Part shown: positions 1 to 9,867 of the stretch, piece after piece
Numbering within the stretch: the stretch's first letter is position 1
How the letters are laid out: each line of letters starts with the position of its first letter
NCBI GenBank assembly: GCA_963835215.1
Contig: CAWIES010000002.1
Coordinates: 620,001 to 684,000, forward strand
Direction: 5' to 3'
Length of the DNA stretch: 64,000 nt
DNA from: Roseiarcus sp963835215
Lineage (GTDB): Bacteria > Pseudomonadota > Alphaproteobacteria > Rhizobiales > Beijerinckiaceae
The notes under the pieces: model-generated
What the model saw: the letters and a program-made list of their open reading frames with translations, nothing else
What the model was told of the DNA's origin: nothing
Databases searched by the model: none
Translations under genes and position numbers: made by a program

Positions 1-281
1 AGGGCGCGATCGAAGCGCCGCGGGCGATCCTTCCTGGCCTGGGCACGCGCGATCCCGAAGCGTTGGTGATCCTCGTCGATGGCGACGGTCGCCGCAGCGA
101 GGAAAGAATCGCGCCGGTCAATCAGTATCAATTGATGGTCGAGGCGTTTGCCGACGCCGTCCTGTCCGGCTCGCCGGTCCCGCTCGACCCAATCGATTCG
201 ATCCGCAATCTCGACGTCATCGATGCCTTCATCGCCTCGGCCCGAAGCGGCCGGCGCGAGATCGTCAATCATACCGCCTGA
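1..281 (+). CDS. Gfo/Idh/MocA-family oxidoreductase, C-terminal end (partial)
   Basis: The reading frame is open from base 3 to a TGA at 279-281 and gives the last 92 residues of a protein that begins outside the window. The tail resembles the C-terminal domain of Gfo/Idh/MocA NAD(P)-dependent dehydrogenases: a short strand-rich stretch, then NQYQLMVEAFADAV and a helix with LDPIDSIRNLDVIDAFIAS. This family usually oxidises or reduces sugars, inositols or sugar derivatives. The flavoprotein gene follows after about 80 bases on the same strand, so it is probably the upstream member of the catabolic operon. The nucleotide-binding half is not visible, so the family call rests on the tail alone. 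Confidence 0.65.
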   Translation, partial: GAIEAPRAILPGLGTRDPEALVILVDGDGRRSEERIAPVNQYQLMVEAFADAVLSGSPVPLDPIDSIRNLDVIDAFIASARSGRREIVNHTA

Positions 282-361
282 GCGACCCCATGGCCGAGCC
301 CGCGCCTAGCGAGTTCCGGTCGCCGCCAAAGGAAGGACAATCGCGTGGATACGAGGTCGTC

Positions 362-2452
362 ATGACAAGCGACGCATCGAAGCCGTCGCCCTACCCGCTG
401 ATGTTCAGTCCGCTGCGCATCAATTCGGTGGAGCTGCGCAACCGGATCGTCTTCCAGCCTCACTTCACCGCGCTCGGCGCGCTCGACGGCATGCCCACCC
501 CGGAGCTTGCGGCCTATCACGAAGAGCGGGCGCGCGGCGGGGTCGGTCTGATCGTAACCGAGAGTCAGGCGATCCATCCGACCGGCAAGATGTCGCGGCG
601 TTTTGTGAACGCGTGGGACGAAGCCGTTATTCCGGGCCTGCGCGCCGTCACCGACGCCGTTCACCGCCACGGCGCGCGGATTTTCAGCCAATTGACCCAC
701 GGCGGCCACACTTCGCTGGAGCATCCGCCGCATATCATGTGGGCGCCGACGCAGATGCCCGAGCCCTCGAGCCATTTCAGCACCAAGGCGATGGATGAGG
801 ACGACATTCGCGCCGCGATCGCCGGCTTTGGCGCCAGCGCGCGCAACGCGATCGCCGCGGGCTATGACGGCATCGAGATCAAGATCGCCCATGACGGGCT
901 TTTGCGATCCTTCGCCTCCGAATATTTCAACCGGCGCACTGATCGCTACGGCGGTTCGTTCGAAAATCGCATGCGATTGTCTTACGAGGTTCTGGAGGCG
1001 ATCCGGCGCGAATGCGGCGATTCGATCCCCGTCGGTGTGCGCATCTGCCTCGATGAATTCACCGCCTTCGGCTACCACCTCGACTATGGCCTCGAGATGG
1101 TGCGGGCTTTGGAGGCGACCGGACTGGTCGATTATTTCAACTCGGACGCTGGCTCGTTCTCGAGCTACTGGATGGAGATTCCGCCGGCGGCGGTTCACAC
1201 CGCCGATTTCGAGCGGCTCAATCGCGAACTCAAACGCGCGACTCGGCTGCCGGTCGTCGCTTTCGGGCGCATCAGTCCGCCCCAACGCGGCGAAGACATC
1301 CTCAACGCGGGCGAGGCCGACATGATCGGCTGGGCGCGGCAATTGATCGCCGATCCCGACACGCCGAACAAATTGCGCGCAGGACGGGCCGATCTGGTGC
1401 GCCTGTGCATCGCCTGCAACGACGCCTGCATCTTCCAGGTCGGCCAGGAAAAGGCGGTGCGCTGCATCCACAATCCCGGCGCCGGGCGCGAACTCGAACT
1501 CAACGAGCGCTTCCTCGCCGCGACGCCCAATCAGCGCAGGATCGTCGTCGTCGGCGCCGGGCCCGCCGGCCTCAAGGTCGCCGAGATCGCCGCCAAGCGC
1601 GGTCACAAAGTCAGCGTCATCGAACGGAATCGCGACCTGGGCGGTCAGTTGCGTTTTGCCGCCAAGCAACCCGAGCATCAATTGGTTGGCGAGGTCGTCG
1701 CCTATCTCGAAGCGGCGATCGCCGAGCATGGCGTTGAGGTCCGGCGCGGCGCCAACGCGACGCCTGAACTGCTGCACGCGATGAAGGCCGACGTGATCGT
1801 CGTCGCCACGGGCTCCGAGCCAAACCTGCCGCGCGCCAACCATGTTCTCCAGGGCGCGCCGCCGCTGTCGCAGGCTCTCGGGCGGCAGGTTCTTCCCGTC
1901 ATTCCCGGACTCGACCAAGCCTTTGTCGTTTCCTCCGACGATGTGATGTCCGGCGCTGCCGACCCCACCGGGAATGTCGTGGTCGTCGATGAGAACGGCC
2001 ATTGGGAGGCGGCAGGCACGGCGGAATATCTCGCCGACCGCGGCTGCAAGGTGACGATGATCGCTTCGCACAGCCTGATTGGCGAAGATCTCGAAGGGGG
2101 CGTGCGAACGCTCTTTTACCGCCGCGCCGCGATCAAGGGGCTAAAACTCCGACCGGGTTTCGTCCTACTCGAAATCGGCGATCGTCGCGTCAAGATCGGC
2201 GCCTCGTTCAGCGCCGGCGACGCCGACGGCTGGGGCAAATACATGCTGCTGCCGAGCGACGAGGAATGGATCGAAAACGTCGATTGGGTGGTGCCGGTGA
2301 TCGGACGGCGCTCGCGCGAAGATCTGTTTCTCGAATTGCGCGGGTCGTCGGCGTTCGAGGGCGTGCGCATTGAACGCGTCGGCGATTGCGTCGCCCCTCG
2401 CCTCATTCAAAGCACGATTTTGGAAGCGACCGCGCTCGCCGCTTCGCTCTAA
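362..2452 (+). CDS. Old Yellow Enzyme-type NADH:flavin oxidoreductase with Fe-S and FAD/NAD domains
   Basis: This 696-residue protein has the layout of 2,4-dienoyl-CoA reductase and trimethylamine dehydrogenase. An N-terminal FMN TIM barrel (about 10-345) carries the family signature HDGLLRSF followed by NRRTDRYGGS near residue 176. Cysteines at about 349, 352, 356 and 368 (CxxCxxxC-x11-C) would hold a [4Fe-4S] cluster. A Rossmann domain starts at VVVGAGPAG (about 398). The likely reaction is flavin-dependent reduction of an enone or a related oxidation; the substrate is unknown. An in-frame ATG at 290 has no ribosome site, whereas the ATG at 362 fits the family start (PLMFSPLRINSVELRNR). The sugar isomerase-like gene follows 22 bases downstream, which suggests co-transcription. 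Confidence 0.85.
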   Translation: MTSDASKPSPYPLMFSPLRINSVELRNRIVFQPHFTALGALDGMPTPELAAYHEERARGGVGLIVTESQAIHPTGKMSRRFVNAWDEAVIPGLRAVTDAVHRHGARIFSQLTHGGHTSLEHPPHIMWAPTQMPEPSSHFSTKAMDEDDIRAAIAGFGASARNAIAAGYDGIEIKIAHDGLLRSFASEYFNRRTDRYGGSFENRMRLSYEVLEAIRRECGDSIPVGVRICLDEFTAFGYHLDYGLEMVRALEATGLVDYFNSDAGSFSSYWMEIPPAAVHTADFERLNRELKRATRLPVVAFGRISPPQRGEDILNAGEADMIGWARQLIADPDTPNKLRAGRADLVRLCIACNDACIFQVGQEKAVRCIHNPGAGRELELNERFLAATPNQRRIVVVGAGPAGLKVAEIAAKRGHKVSVIERNRDLGGQLRFAAKQPEHQLVGEVVAYLEAAIAEHGVEVRRGANATPELLHAMKADVIVVATGSEPNLPRANHVLQGAPPLSQALGRQVLPVIPGLDQAFVVSSDDVMSGAADPTGNVVVVDENGHWEAAGTAEYLADRGCKVTMIASHSLIGEDLEGGVRTLFYRRAAIKGLKLRPGFVLLEIGDRRVKIGASFSAGDADGWGKYMLLPSDEEWIENVDWVVPVIGRRSREDLFLELRGSSAFEGVRIERVGDCVAPRLIQSTILEATALAASL

Positions 2453-2474
2453 ACCGACCGAAATGGATTCGCCA

Positions 2475-3314
2475 ATGAAACTCGCATTCAACACCTGGGT
2501 CTATTCGAGCTTCCCGGTCTGGGTTCCCTCCTATCCGCTCAAGGACACGATCGAGCGCATCGCTCGCATCGGTTACGACGGCATTGAGATCGGCGCCGCG
2601 AGTCCGCACGCCTATCCCGACTATCTCGACGCCTCGCAGCGCCGCGAAATCCGCGCGACGCTGGAGAGCAATGGCCTCGCCTTGGCCAGCATGTTGCCGG
2701 CGCCGGGCGGTGGCCCCGGTTTCAATGCCGCTTCGCCGCTCGAGGCCGAGCGCCGCAATACCGTCGATCAATATCAGAAGGTCATTCGCCTGTGCGCCGA
2801 GCTTGGCGGCAAGACCGTGCTCTATGTCGCGGGCTGGCAGGTTTTTGGCACGATGCGCCAACAGGCGTGGGAATGGAGCCGCTCGGCTCTGTCGTCGATC
2901 GCCGACACGGCGCGCGATGTCGGCGTCACGATCGCGATCGAGCCGACCTCGGCCGACAGCAATCTGGTCGATTCGTGCGACGACGCAATGCGGATGATGC
3001 GCGAGGTCGGCAAGCCCAACGTCAAGCTGATGTTCGACACCTACCACACGCTCTATCGCAACGAAGTTCCGAGCGATTATGTCTATCGCATGGGCAAGGA
3101 TCTCGCCCATGTGCATCTCGCCGATGTCGCGCGTGCGGCGCCCGGCGATGGCAAGGTCGATTACGTCGGCCTGATCGCTGCTCTGCGCGAGACCGGCTTT
3201 GACGGCTATCTGACGATGGAGATCGGCTTCGACCGGCGCGCGGTGGAGCCCGATTTCGTCGCCCGACGCGCCTACGACTACATCAAGCCGCTGCTGGCGG
3301 CGCCGAAGCGATAG
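2475..3314 (+). CDS. Sugar phosphate isomerase/epimerase family protein (AP endonuclease 2-type TIM barrel)
   Basis: The predicted 279-residue protein is a single Xyl-isomerase-like TIM barrel. Metal ligands of the family are recognisable: Glu in IAIEPTS, Asp and His in LMFDTYH, His in VHLAD and the closing Glu in LTMEIGF. Relatives isomerise or epimerise ketoses, hydroxypyruvate or keto-inositols, usually with a divalent metal. The start at 2475 (MKLAFNTWV) matches the usual family N-terminus; an ATG at 2463 adds only four residues. It follows the flavoprotein by 22 bases and faces the FAD oxidoreductase end to end. The substrate cannot be read from sequence. Confidence 0.8.
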   Translation: MKLAFNTWVYSSFPVWVPSYPLKDTIERIARIGYDGIEIGAASPHAYPDYLDASQRREIRATLESNGLALASMLPAPGGGPGFNAASPLEAERRNTVDQYQKVIRLCAELGGKTVLYVAGWQVFGTMRQQAWEWSRSALSSIADTARDVGVTIAIEPTSADSNLVDSCDDAMRMMREVGKPNVKLMFDTYHTLYRNEVPSDYVYRMGKDLAHVHLADVARAAPGDGKVDYVGLIAALRETGFDGYLTMEIGFDRRAVEPDFVARRAYDYIKPLLAAPKR

Positions 3315-3342
3315 GCGCGGCGCGCCGTCGATCTCTCAGAGA

Positions 3343-4710
3343 TCAGGCGGCCGCCGGAGTTTCTCCGACCATGCCGAGAGTCGCGCCGCGGGCGCGCAGC
3401 TTTTCCTGAATCTTGGCGACCGGCGCCTTGGCGACCTCGATCCCTTCGCGCACCGCGATCGTCGCCGCGTAGGCCGCCGCCTCGCCGGTCATCGTGCAGG
3501 CGGGCACGTTACGCGTTGAGCCAAACGCCACCTCGTCGACCGAAATGCAGCGCCCCGCCATAATCAGATTGCCGATGCCGACCGGCAGCAGGCAGCGAAA
3601 CGGTATGCCGTAGCCCGATCCGACATTGTCCATGATCGCCCGGCTGCCGCCCGGCTCATGCACGTCGACCGGCGAATTGCACAGGCCGATCGCGTCCGCG
3701 AAACGCGCCTGGCCGCGCACATCGCTTTCCGTCAGCACATATTGGCCAAGGATGCGCCGCGTCTCGCGCACGCCAAGCTTGGGCGCGACTTCGAGAAAGA
3801 TCGCCTTTTCGAAACCAGCGACGTAGCGCTGCAGGAAGTCGAAGGCGCAATAGGCCTGTTTGCGAATCTCGATTTCGGCGCGGCTTAGATCGCGATCGTC
3901 GAGGCCGTTGCCCTGGAAGCGCGTGACGTTGACGCTGATTTCGCCGGGGATGAGCCCGGTCTTCATCGTGATGTGGTCCTTTGGGATGATCCAGTTGAAG
4001 CCCTCCTTGCGGGCCTCCTCGATGCGGCGGGTGAAGCCAGTTAGCAAGACCGCCATCACATAGTCTTCGTTGCGGTCTCCAGCTTCTGGGGGATGCACCA
4101 ATTCCCACATGTCGTCGCTATGGGCTTTGCAATCGGCGACCAACGCCGGCACGTTGACGTTCAGCAAGCGGAAGTACGAGGTGATCGGCTGGGTCAATCC
4201 GTCCGACTTGCGGCCGAGCATGAATTGAGCGCCCGCCAAAGCGGCGACGTCGCCATCGCCCGACGCGTCGATGAAGACTTTGCCCAGCACCAACCGCGTG
4301 CCGGATTTGGTCTGGATCGTCAGACCCTCGACCTTTTCGCCATCCATGACCGTGCCCGTCACCATGGCGCGCAGCAGAACTTCGACACCCGCTTCCTCGA
4401 CCATTTCGATGATGACGCGCAGCATCACCTCGGCGTCGAACGTGCCGGTGTATTTGCCCCAATAGGATTCGCGTATGCGCCCATCGGCGCCCTTGTAGCC
4501 GACGCAACGATCGATCATTTCCTGAAAGATGCCGCCGTTGATCAGGCCGGTCGGCTTGGTCAGGCGTCCACCAGTGATCAGACCGCCGAGAAATCCGGTG
4601 CCTTCGAGCAGCAGCGTGCGGGCGCCCTCGCGCGCGGCGCGGATCGCCGCGACAATGCCGGACGACCCGGCGCCAACGACCACGACATCGTAAGATCCAA
4701 ACAGATTCAT
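3343..4710 (-). CDS. FAD-dependent oxidoreductase (FAD_oxidored type)
   Basis: The 455-residue protein begins with a dinucleotide-binding fold: VVVVGAGSSG near residue 10 and an acidic strand end at LLLEGTGFLGG. The C-terminal part has IMAGRCISVDEVAFGSTR and a TMTGEAAA segment, typical of the FAD_oxidored group found in catabolic and polysaccharide-utilisation loci. ATG at 4710 is preceded by GGGAAAG at good spacing and gives the canonical N-terminus; the frame stays open upstream to 4773 but that extension lacks family character. It lies 52 bases downstream of the LVIVD-repeat gene and probably shares its transcript with the ABC transporter genes. Substrate unknown. Confidence 0.78.
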   Translation of the reverse strand: MNLFGSYDVVVVGAGSSGIVAAIRAAREGARTLLLEGTGFLGGLITGGRLTKPTGLINGGIFQEMIDRCVGYKGADGRIRESYWGKYTGTFDAEVMLRVIIEMVEEAGVEVLLRAMVTGTVMDGEKVEGLTIQTKSGTRLVLGKVFIDASGDGDVAALAGAQFMLGRKSDGLTQPITSYFRLLNVNVPALVADCKAHSDDMWELVHPPEAGDRNEDYVMAVLLTGFTRRIEEARKEGFNWIIPKDHITMKTGLIPGEISVNVTRFQGNGLDDRDLSRAEIEIRKQAYCAFDFLQRYVAGFEKAIFLEVAPKLGVRETRRILGQYVLTESDVRGQARFADAIGLCNSPVDVHEPGGSRAIMDNVGSGYGIPFRCLLPVGIGNLIMAGRCISVDEVAFGSTRNVPACTMTGEAAAYAATIAVREGIEVAKAPVAKIQEKLRARGATLGMVGETPAAA

Positions 4711-4762
4711 CGTTTCTTTCCCTGGCGTCTCGACGAGACCGGCGGTTCCTTGCGACGACGCT

Positions 4763-6013
4763 TCAGCCGCCAAATTCCATGATGCTGAGGCCGGCGTTGT
4801 AGTCGGTCACATAGATCAGGCCGCTCGCCGCGACGAAGATGTCGCAGCTCTGGACGATCAGTTTCTTGCCGGGTCTCTGGTCCATCAGCCTGGTTGGCGC
4901 CGCAGGAATCAGCGCGCCGACTTCCTTGGGCGCGTAGGCGTCCGAGATATCGTGAACCCGAACACCGGCGTTCTGCCAGGTCGAGAATATGATCTGCGAA
5001 CTGCGGAAGGTTCCGGGCCGATTCTCGTGGATATTGTGCGGGCCATAATGGGCGCCGCGGAACCGATAGTCGGCTTCGGCAGGCTCCGGCAGCGTGGCGA
5101 TCGAGATCGGATTGGCGGGAGCTCTGATGTCAAAGATCCAGATGTTCTTGCGCCCATCCTCGTAATCGTCGAGCACCGCCTCGTCGACCACCACCATCAA
5201 GTCTCGGTCGGCAAGCGGGAGGCAATTGTGGGTGCCGCCCTGAAACGGGGGCGACCAATTGTGATGCCGGATCAGTTTCGGATTTGATCGATCGGCGATG
5301 TCCATCACGACGAGGCCGGCGTCGCGCCAGGCGGCGTAAGCGATGTCGCCGTTGACCAGCGCGTGGTGCAGGCCGAACTTACTGCTTGCCGGCCATGTCG
5401 GCGTTTCGCCCGCCGCGAGGTTCATGCCCGGCAGCCAATAGCGACCCGCCTCGCGCGGATTTGTCGGGTCGGACATATCGACGATCATGAAGATATAGTC
5501 GGTGAAGCCGTCGAGCAGGGCGGAGACATATGCCCACTGGCCTCCCACGTACCAGATGCGATGAATGCCGCCCGACACTGGCATAAAGCCGATGCGGCGC
5601 GGGCTATCGCCCTTCGAAATATCGTAGATCGCCAGACCAGCGTCCCAGTCGCGCGCGGCCTTCGGCTTGGCTGTGCCGAGCGCGGTCCCGGCGGAAGCTT
5701 TGTAATAGTTCGCCTCATCGGCGAAAGCGGCGTCGGCGAAAACATCCTTGCCGTGAATGACCAGAAGCAAATTTTCGTAGACTTGAAGATGCACATTCCA
5801 GGTGTTGGGCGGCGCCTGAACATAGGTGCAGAAGCGGACGTTCTTGGGGTCCTTGACGTCGAGCACGGTGAAGCCGCTGCTGAACAGATGGCCGATATAG
5901 GCATAGCCGTTGTGGACCATCACCTGGACGCCGTCGCCGCGGCCTCCCTGGTCGGAATGGCCGATCAGCCGCATGTTTTTGGAATATTCAGGCTGCGGAA
6001 GATTGTCGGTCAC
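4763..6013 (-). CDS. LVIVD repeat-containing protein (beta-propeller)
   Basis: A protein of about 416 residues with recurring strands of LVIVD type (for example FTVLDVKDPKNVRF, IFMIVDMSDPTNPREAG, GLVVMDIADRSNPKLIR, GVRVHDISDAYAPKEVG) and no signal peptide. Such repeats build a beta-propeller; no enzymatic role is established. The frame is open to a TTG at 6100, but the conserved family start is NLPQPEYSKNMRLIGHSDQ, just after the GTG at 6013, which has a GGAG about 11 bases upstream. It lies between the FAD oxidoreductase and the sugar-binding protein on the same strand, which points to a role in the same pathway. Confidence 0.72.
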   Translation of the reverse strand: MTDNLPQPEYSKNMRLIGHSDQGGRGDGVQVMVHNGYAYIGHLFSSGFTVLDVKDPKNVRFCTYVQAPPNTWNVHLQVYENLLLVIHGKDVFADAAFADEANYYKASAGTALGTAKPKAARDWDAGLAIYDISKGDSPRRIGFMPVSGGIHRIWYVGGQWAYVSALLDGFTDYIFMIVDMSDPTNPREAGRYWLPGMNLAAGETPTWPASSKFGLHHALVNGDIAYAAWRDAGLVVMDIADRSNPKLIRHHNWSPPFQGGTHNCLPLADRDLMVVVDEAVLDDYEDGRKNIWIFDIRAPANPISIATLPEPAEADYRFRGAHYGPHNIHENRPGTFRSSQIIFSTWQNAGVRVHDISDAYAPKEVGALIPAAPTRLMDQRPGKKLIVQSCDIFVAASGLIYVTDYNAGLSIMEFGG

Positions 6014-6107
6014 TTCGCGGCGGCTCCGAGGATTGCGAAATACGAAATTGGCGAAACGATCAGGCGAAACTGGGCGCGCCAATCGCGGCGCGCCCAGCAA
6101 GTCGGCG

Positions 6108-7127
6108 TTAGCCCTTCTTGACGCGATTGCCCCAGTTGTCCTGGCTATCGACGTTCTCCTTGTAGATCATCACCGGCTGGATCAGCGTTTCACGCTTGAT
6201 CGGCTTTTTGGCGAAGTAGTTCTCCATTTCGCCGACGATCGAATCACCCATCGAGAACGGATTCTGACCGACGTCGCCGTCCTGAATGCCCTGGCGGATA
6301 CGATCGAGGCCGAGCGGCGTGCCGTCAAATCCGACGATCGGAATGTGGCCGTCGGTTCCCGCCGGCTGGAGGCGATTGATCTGGCGCAGCGCCGAGACGA
6401 CGCCGCGGATCATCTCGTCATTGTGCGCCCAGATGCCGGCGACGTTCGGATCGCGGGTAAAGGCGTCGACCGTCAGCGTCTGCGCATTGTCAGCCGTCCA
6501 TTCGGCCTTCAGCTCGACGATTTTCAGGTCCGGATATTTCGCCGCAGCCTGCTCGTGGAAGCCCTGATAGCGCTTCTGCGATTGACCCGAGCCGATCGCT
6601 CCACGCACTTCAAGAACAAGGCCCTTGCCGCCCGTCAGTTTGGCGATGGCGTCGGCGCCGGCGCGGCCGCCCGCGACGTCGTCGAAGGTGTTGTAGGCGA
6701 CCCAATCGCCTTCCGGGGGCAGGTTTTCCAGCATGAACAGCGGAATCTTCGCCGTGTTGGCCTGGCGCACGCCGCCCTGCAACAATTTGGCGTCGACCGG
6801 GTTGAGGAGGATGATGTCGGGCTGTTTGCTGATGACGTCGAGAAGCTGCGTGGTCTGCGTGCTGGGATCGCCCTTGCCGTCATAGACCGAGATGTTCATG
6901 CCCTTTTGCGCGGCAATTTCCTTGACGTGCGCGACGAGCGTCACCTGATATTCGTATTGCAGGCCGAAGGCGATGTAAGCGAGGTTCTTGCCCTTCAGCA
7001 CGCTGTCTTCGGCGAAGGCGCGCCCTGCGCCCGCAATGCCGACCGTCGCGGCGCCGAGCGACAGCATGGCGCCGCGCATCAGCACGTCGCGACGAGTGGT
7101 TCCGGTCGTTTTGTTGTCCTTGGTCAT
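6108..7127 (-). CDS. Sugar ABC transporter, periplasmic substrate-binding protein (RbsB-like)
   Basis: The 339-residue protein starts with a Tat-type signal, TTRRDVLMRG plus a hydrophobic stretch ending at GRAFAED. The mature part has a type I periplasmic binding fold: QPDIILLNPVDAKLLQGG, AGIWAHNDEMIRGV and PIVGFDG are typical of ribose/xylose/allose-class binders. ATG at 7127 is chosen because GGAAGGG sits eight bases upstream and the Tat motif then starts at residue 11; the frame continues upstream without family character. A folded, possibly cofactor-assisted binder is implied by the Tat route. It is the first gene of the leftward transporter set and is followed by the LVIVD protein gene. 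Confidence 0.87.
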   Translation of the reverse strand: MTKDNKTTGTTRRDVLMRGAMLSLGAATVGIAGAGRAFAEDSVLKGKNLAYIAFGLQYEYQVTLVAHVKEIAAQKGMNISVYDGKGDPSTQTTQLLDVISKQPDIILLNPVDAKLLQGGVRQANTAKIPLFMLENLPPEGDWVAYNTFDDVAGGRAGADAIAKLTGGKGLVLEVRGAIGSGQSQKRYQGFHEQAAAKYPDLKIVELKAEWTADNAQTLTVDAFTRDPNVAGIWAHNDEMIRGVVSALRQINRLQPAGTDGHIPIVGFDGTPLGLDRIRQGIQDGDVGQNPFSMGDSIVGEMENYFAKKPIKRETLIQPVMIYKENVDSQDNWGNRVKKG

Positions 7128-7258
7128 TTTGGCATTCCCTTCCAGAGTTTCTGACATTTGACTTCTTGCCGCGATTTCGACCTTGCGCCCGCAGCCCGGC
7201 AAAACCGCCGCATGCGCTTTTCGTTTGGTTAGAGCCCCACGAGGGAAGGCGGACGCGC

Positions 7259-8327
7259 TCAAGGCTTCGCCGTTTTTGCTCCCTTGGCGGCAATGACGCG
7301 TTTTCTTAAGCCGGCTTCGAGATAGCTCCGGCGATAGACATCGAGCGCGGCGGCGGCGGCGATCACGAGGCCGCTGACGACCGAATCCCAATTGGGCGGA
7401 ACGTTGAGCAGATTGACGGCGTTCTGCACGAGGCCGAGAAGCAGCACGCCGAGCAGCATGCCGCCCATGTTGCCTTCGCCGCCAAACAGGCTGACGCCGC
7501 CGATCACCACGGCGGCGATCACGGCCAATTCCATGCCCTGCGCCGCTGTCGCCGCTCCGGCTTCAAACCGCGCGGTGATCAGCAGACCCGCAATCGCCGA
7601 CATGACGCCGGAGATGACGAAGGTCAAAATGATCACGCGCTGGGTGCGGATGCCGGCGAGCCGCGCCGCCAGCGCGTTGCCGCCAGTGGCGTAGACCGAA
7701 CGGCCGAACGTCGTGCGCGACAGCACGATCTGCGCGATCAGCGCCAGCGCCAGCGTCAGCAAGATGACCGACGGGAATGCCGAAGAGGCGCGCCGCCTGA
7801 AGGCTGACGAAGAGATCGGGGACAGGGGCGATGTTCTGGCCGCCCGAGTAGATGTAGGCGAGGCCGCGCCCGATCGTCATGGTCGCCAGCGTCACGATCA
7901 GCGCCGGGATGCGCAGCTTGGTCACCGCAAGCCCGTTGATGAGGCCGATGAATGCGCCGGCGCCGAGAGCCGCGGCGATGGCGAGGCCGGGAGACCAGCC
8001 GTTGAACTCGACCAGACCGACCGACAAAACAGAGGACAGAACCAGCACCGAGGCGACCGACAGATCGATGCCGGCGACGAGAATGACAAAGGTCTGGCCG
8101 ATAGCGACAACGGCGATGATCGTCGCCGATTGCAGCACGTTCTCGATATTTCTGACCGACGCGAAGACCGGGCTGGCGAAGGTCATGATGAGGCAGCCGA
8201 GCAGGATGACCGCCAACAGGCCAAGGCTCTGCATGATATCGATAAACGATATCTCGCCGCGCAACGCCGCGAACCTCCGTAATCCAGTTGGTTGTTGCCC
8301 CGTCACAGCCGAGCGCTCCATGGTCAT
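7259..8327 (-). CDS. Sugar ABC transporter permease (RbsC-like), frameshifted in this sequence
   Basis: The inner-membrane channel subunit of the ribose-type importer. The N-terminal two thirds (8327 to about 7770) include ILVAGIDLSVASVLVLSS, the family signature, and several hydrophobic segments. The C-terminal third continues in another frame (about 7765 to 7259, LSRTTFGRSVYATGGN and VIGGVSLFGGEG). One extra base near 7768, where GTCGTC would be expected but GTCGGTC is read, separates the two. Removing it gives 355 residues, the usual length. ATG at 8327 has GAGAG upstream; an ATG two codons later is possible. Other genes here have the same kind of defect, so a sequence error is the likelier explanation. 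Confidence 0.8.
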
Positions 8328-8346
8328 TCCGACACTCTCGTTTCCG

Positions 8347-9867
8347 CTAACCCGTCGTCGCAAAGCTCATGATGCGCTCGGCCGACAGTTCCGCTCTGTC
8401 GATCGACGCCGTCAGGCGCCCGGCGCGCATCACCAGAACCCGATCGCTGAGGCCGAGGATTTCCGGCAGTTCCGAGCTGATCAGCAGGATCGCCATCCCC
8501 TGCGCGGCCAGCCGCACAATCAGCGAGCTGATTTCCGCCTTCGCGCCGACATCGATGCCCTTGGTCGGCTCGTCGAGGATCAGCAGTTTGGGTTGGCGGG
8601 CCAGCCAACGCGCCAGCACGACCTTCTGCTGGTTGCCGCCTGATAAGGTCGACACTCGCGTCTTGGCCGAAGGCGTCTTGACCGCGAGCGCCTTGATCTC
8701 GCGATCGACGATTTCAGCTTCGCGCGCGAAGGCGAGGAAGCCGAACGAGGACAGGCGATCGAGCAGGCTCAGCGTGACATTGGTGCTGACGCTGAGCAAG
8801 CTCACCAGAGCCTGCTTGCGCCGGTCCTCCGGCATCAGGCCGATGCCGGCTTCGATCGCCGCCCGCGGGTCGTTGCCGCGAATTGTCTCGCCGCACAGCC
8901 GGACTTCGCCGCTGTCATACGGGTCGATGCCGAAGATGCAGGACGCGAGTTCGCTGCGACCGGCGCCGATCAATCCCGAGAGGCCAACGATTTCGCCGGC
9001 GCGCACCGTAAACGAGATGTTGTTCAGCACGCCCTCGCGGCTCAGACCTTCAACTTCGAGGACGACGTCGGCGATCGGCCGTTCGACGAATTCGGTCTTG
9101 CGCACATCGCGCCCGACCATCATTCGGATGACCTTGTCGTGGTCGAGCTCGCCGATCGGGCGCGATCCCACCAGACGTCCGTCGCGCAAGACCGTCACAC
9201 GGTCGGCGATGCGAAAGACTTCCTCCAGCCAATGCGAAACGAAAACGATACCCATGCCCTTCGATTTCAGCTCGTTGACGACGCCGAACAGGCGATCGAT
9301 CTCCGGGGGCGAAAGCGAGGTCGTGGGCTCGTCCATGATGAGGACGCGCGAGTTCTCTGAAATCGCGCGGGCGATCTCGACCAATTGCTGATCGGCTGGC
9401 GACAGGCGCCCGGCCAGTGTTGTGGGCGGCAGAAATGGCGCCACCATCGCCAGCGCCTCGGCCGCGCGGCGCACCTGCTCACGGCGCGCCAGGAAGCCAT
9501 AGCGCGTCGGCCAGCGCCCCAGCATGATGTTCTCGGCGACCGAGAGGCCGGGGACGAGATGGGCGTCCTGATGGATCGTGGCGACACCGATGCGATGGGC
9601 CGCCGCCGGATCGGCGACAAGCAAGCGTCCGCCGACGCGAATTTCGCCAGCGTCCGGACTGTAGAAGCCGGCCATCAGCTTGATCAGCGTCGACTTGCCG
9701 GCGCCGTTTTCACCCAGCAGCGCGTTGACCTCACCGGCGCGAACTTCAAAATCGACGCCATTCAGCGCCAGAACGCCGGGAAACGACTTGGTGACGCCGC
9801 GCGCAAGCAGCACGGGCTCATCGGTCGTCGCGGACGGCTCCGGCTGGCTGAGGGCGAGGCTGCTCAT
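8347..9867 (-). CDS. Sugar ABC transporter ATP-binding protein (RbsA-like, two nucleotide-binding domains)
   Basis: The 506-residue protein is a duplicated ATPase. The first domain has Walker A GENGAGKST, a divergent signature LSPADQQLVEIARA and Walker B VLIMDEPT. The second has the degenerate Walker A usual in this family (GLIGAGRSE), signature LSGGNQQKVVLARW and Walker B LLILDEPTKGIDV. It powers uptake of a monosaccharide or polyol through the adjacent permease. ATG at 9867 has GGGAAG nine bases upstream and gives the normal family length; a longer open frame to 10104 is not supported. It should be the first gene of the leftward operon, with its promoter in the 470-base region to its right. 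Confidence 0.92.
   Translation of the reverse strand: MSSLALSQPEPSATTDEPVLLARGVTKSFPGVLALNGVDFEVRAGEVNALLGENGAGKSTLIKLMAGFYSPDAGEIRVGGRLLVADPAAAHRIGVATIHQDAHLVPGLSVAENIMLGRWPTRYGFLARREQVRRAAEALAMVAPFLPPTTLAGRLSPADQQLVEIARAISENSRVLIMDEPTTSLSPPEIDRLFGVVNELKSKGMGIVFVSHWLEEVFRIADRVTVLRDGRLVGSRPIGELDHDKVIRMMVGRDVRKTEFVERPIADVVLEVEGLSREGVLNNISFTVRAGEIVGLSGLIGAGRSELASCIFGIDPYDSGEVRLCGETIRGNDPRAAIEAGIGLMPEDRRKQALVSLLSVSTNVTLSLLDRLSSFGFLAFAREAEIVDREIKALAVKTPSAKTRVSTLSGGNQQKVVLARWLARQPKLLILDEPTKGIDVGAKAEISSLIVRLAAQGMAILLISSELPEILGLSDRVLVMRAGRLTASIDRAELSAERIMSFATTG

Noticed and set aside
269..2071. A 600-codon frame on the minus strand
   Set aside because: It lies wholly opposite the well-supported flavoprotein gene; its composition (Arg, Gly, Ala, Asp-rich) is that of an antisense shadow in GC-rich DNA.
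7259..8327. Permease pseudogene
   Set aside because: Only one extra base separates two fully conserved halves and similar indels occur in dnaK and dnaJ, so a sequence error is the better explanation.
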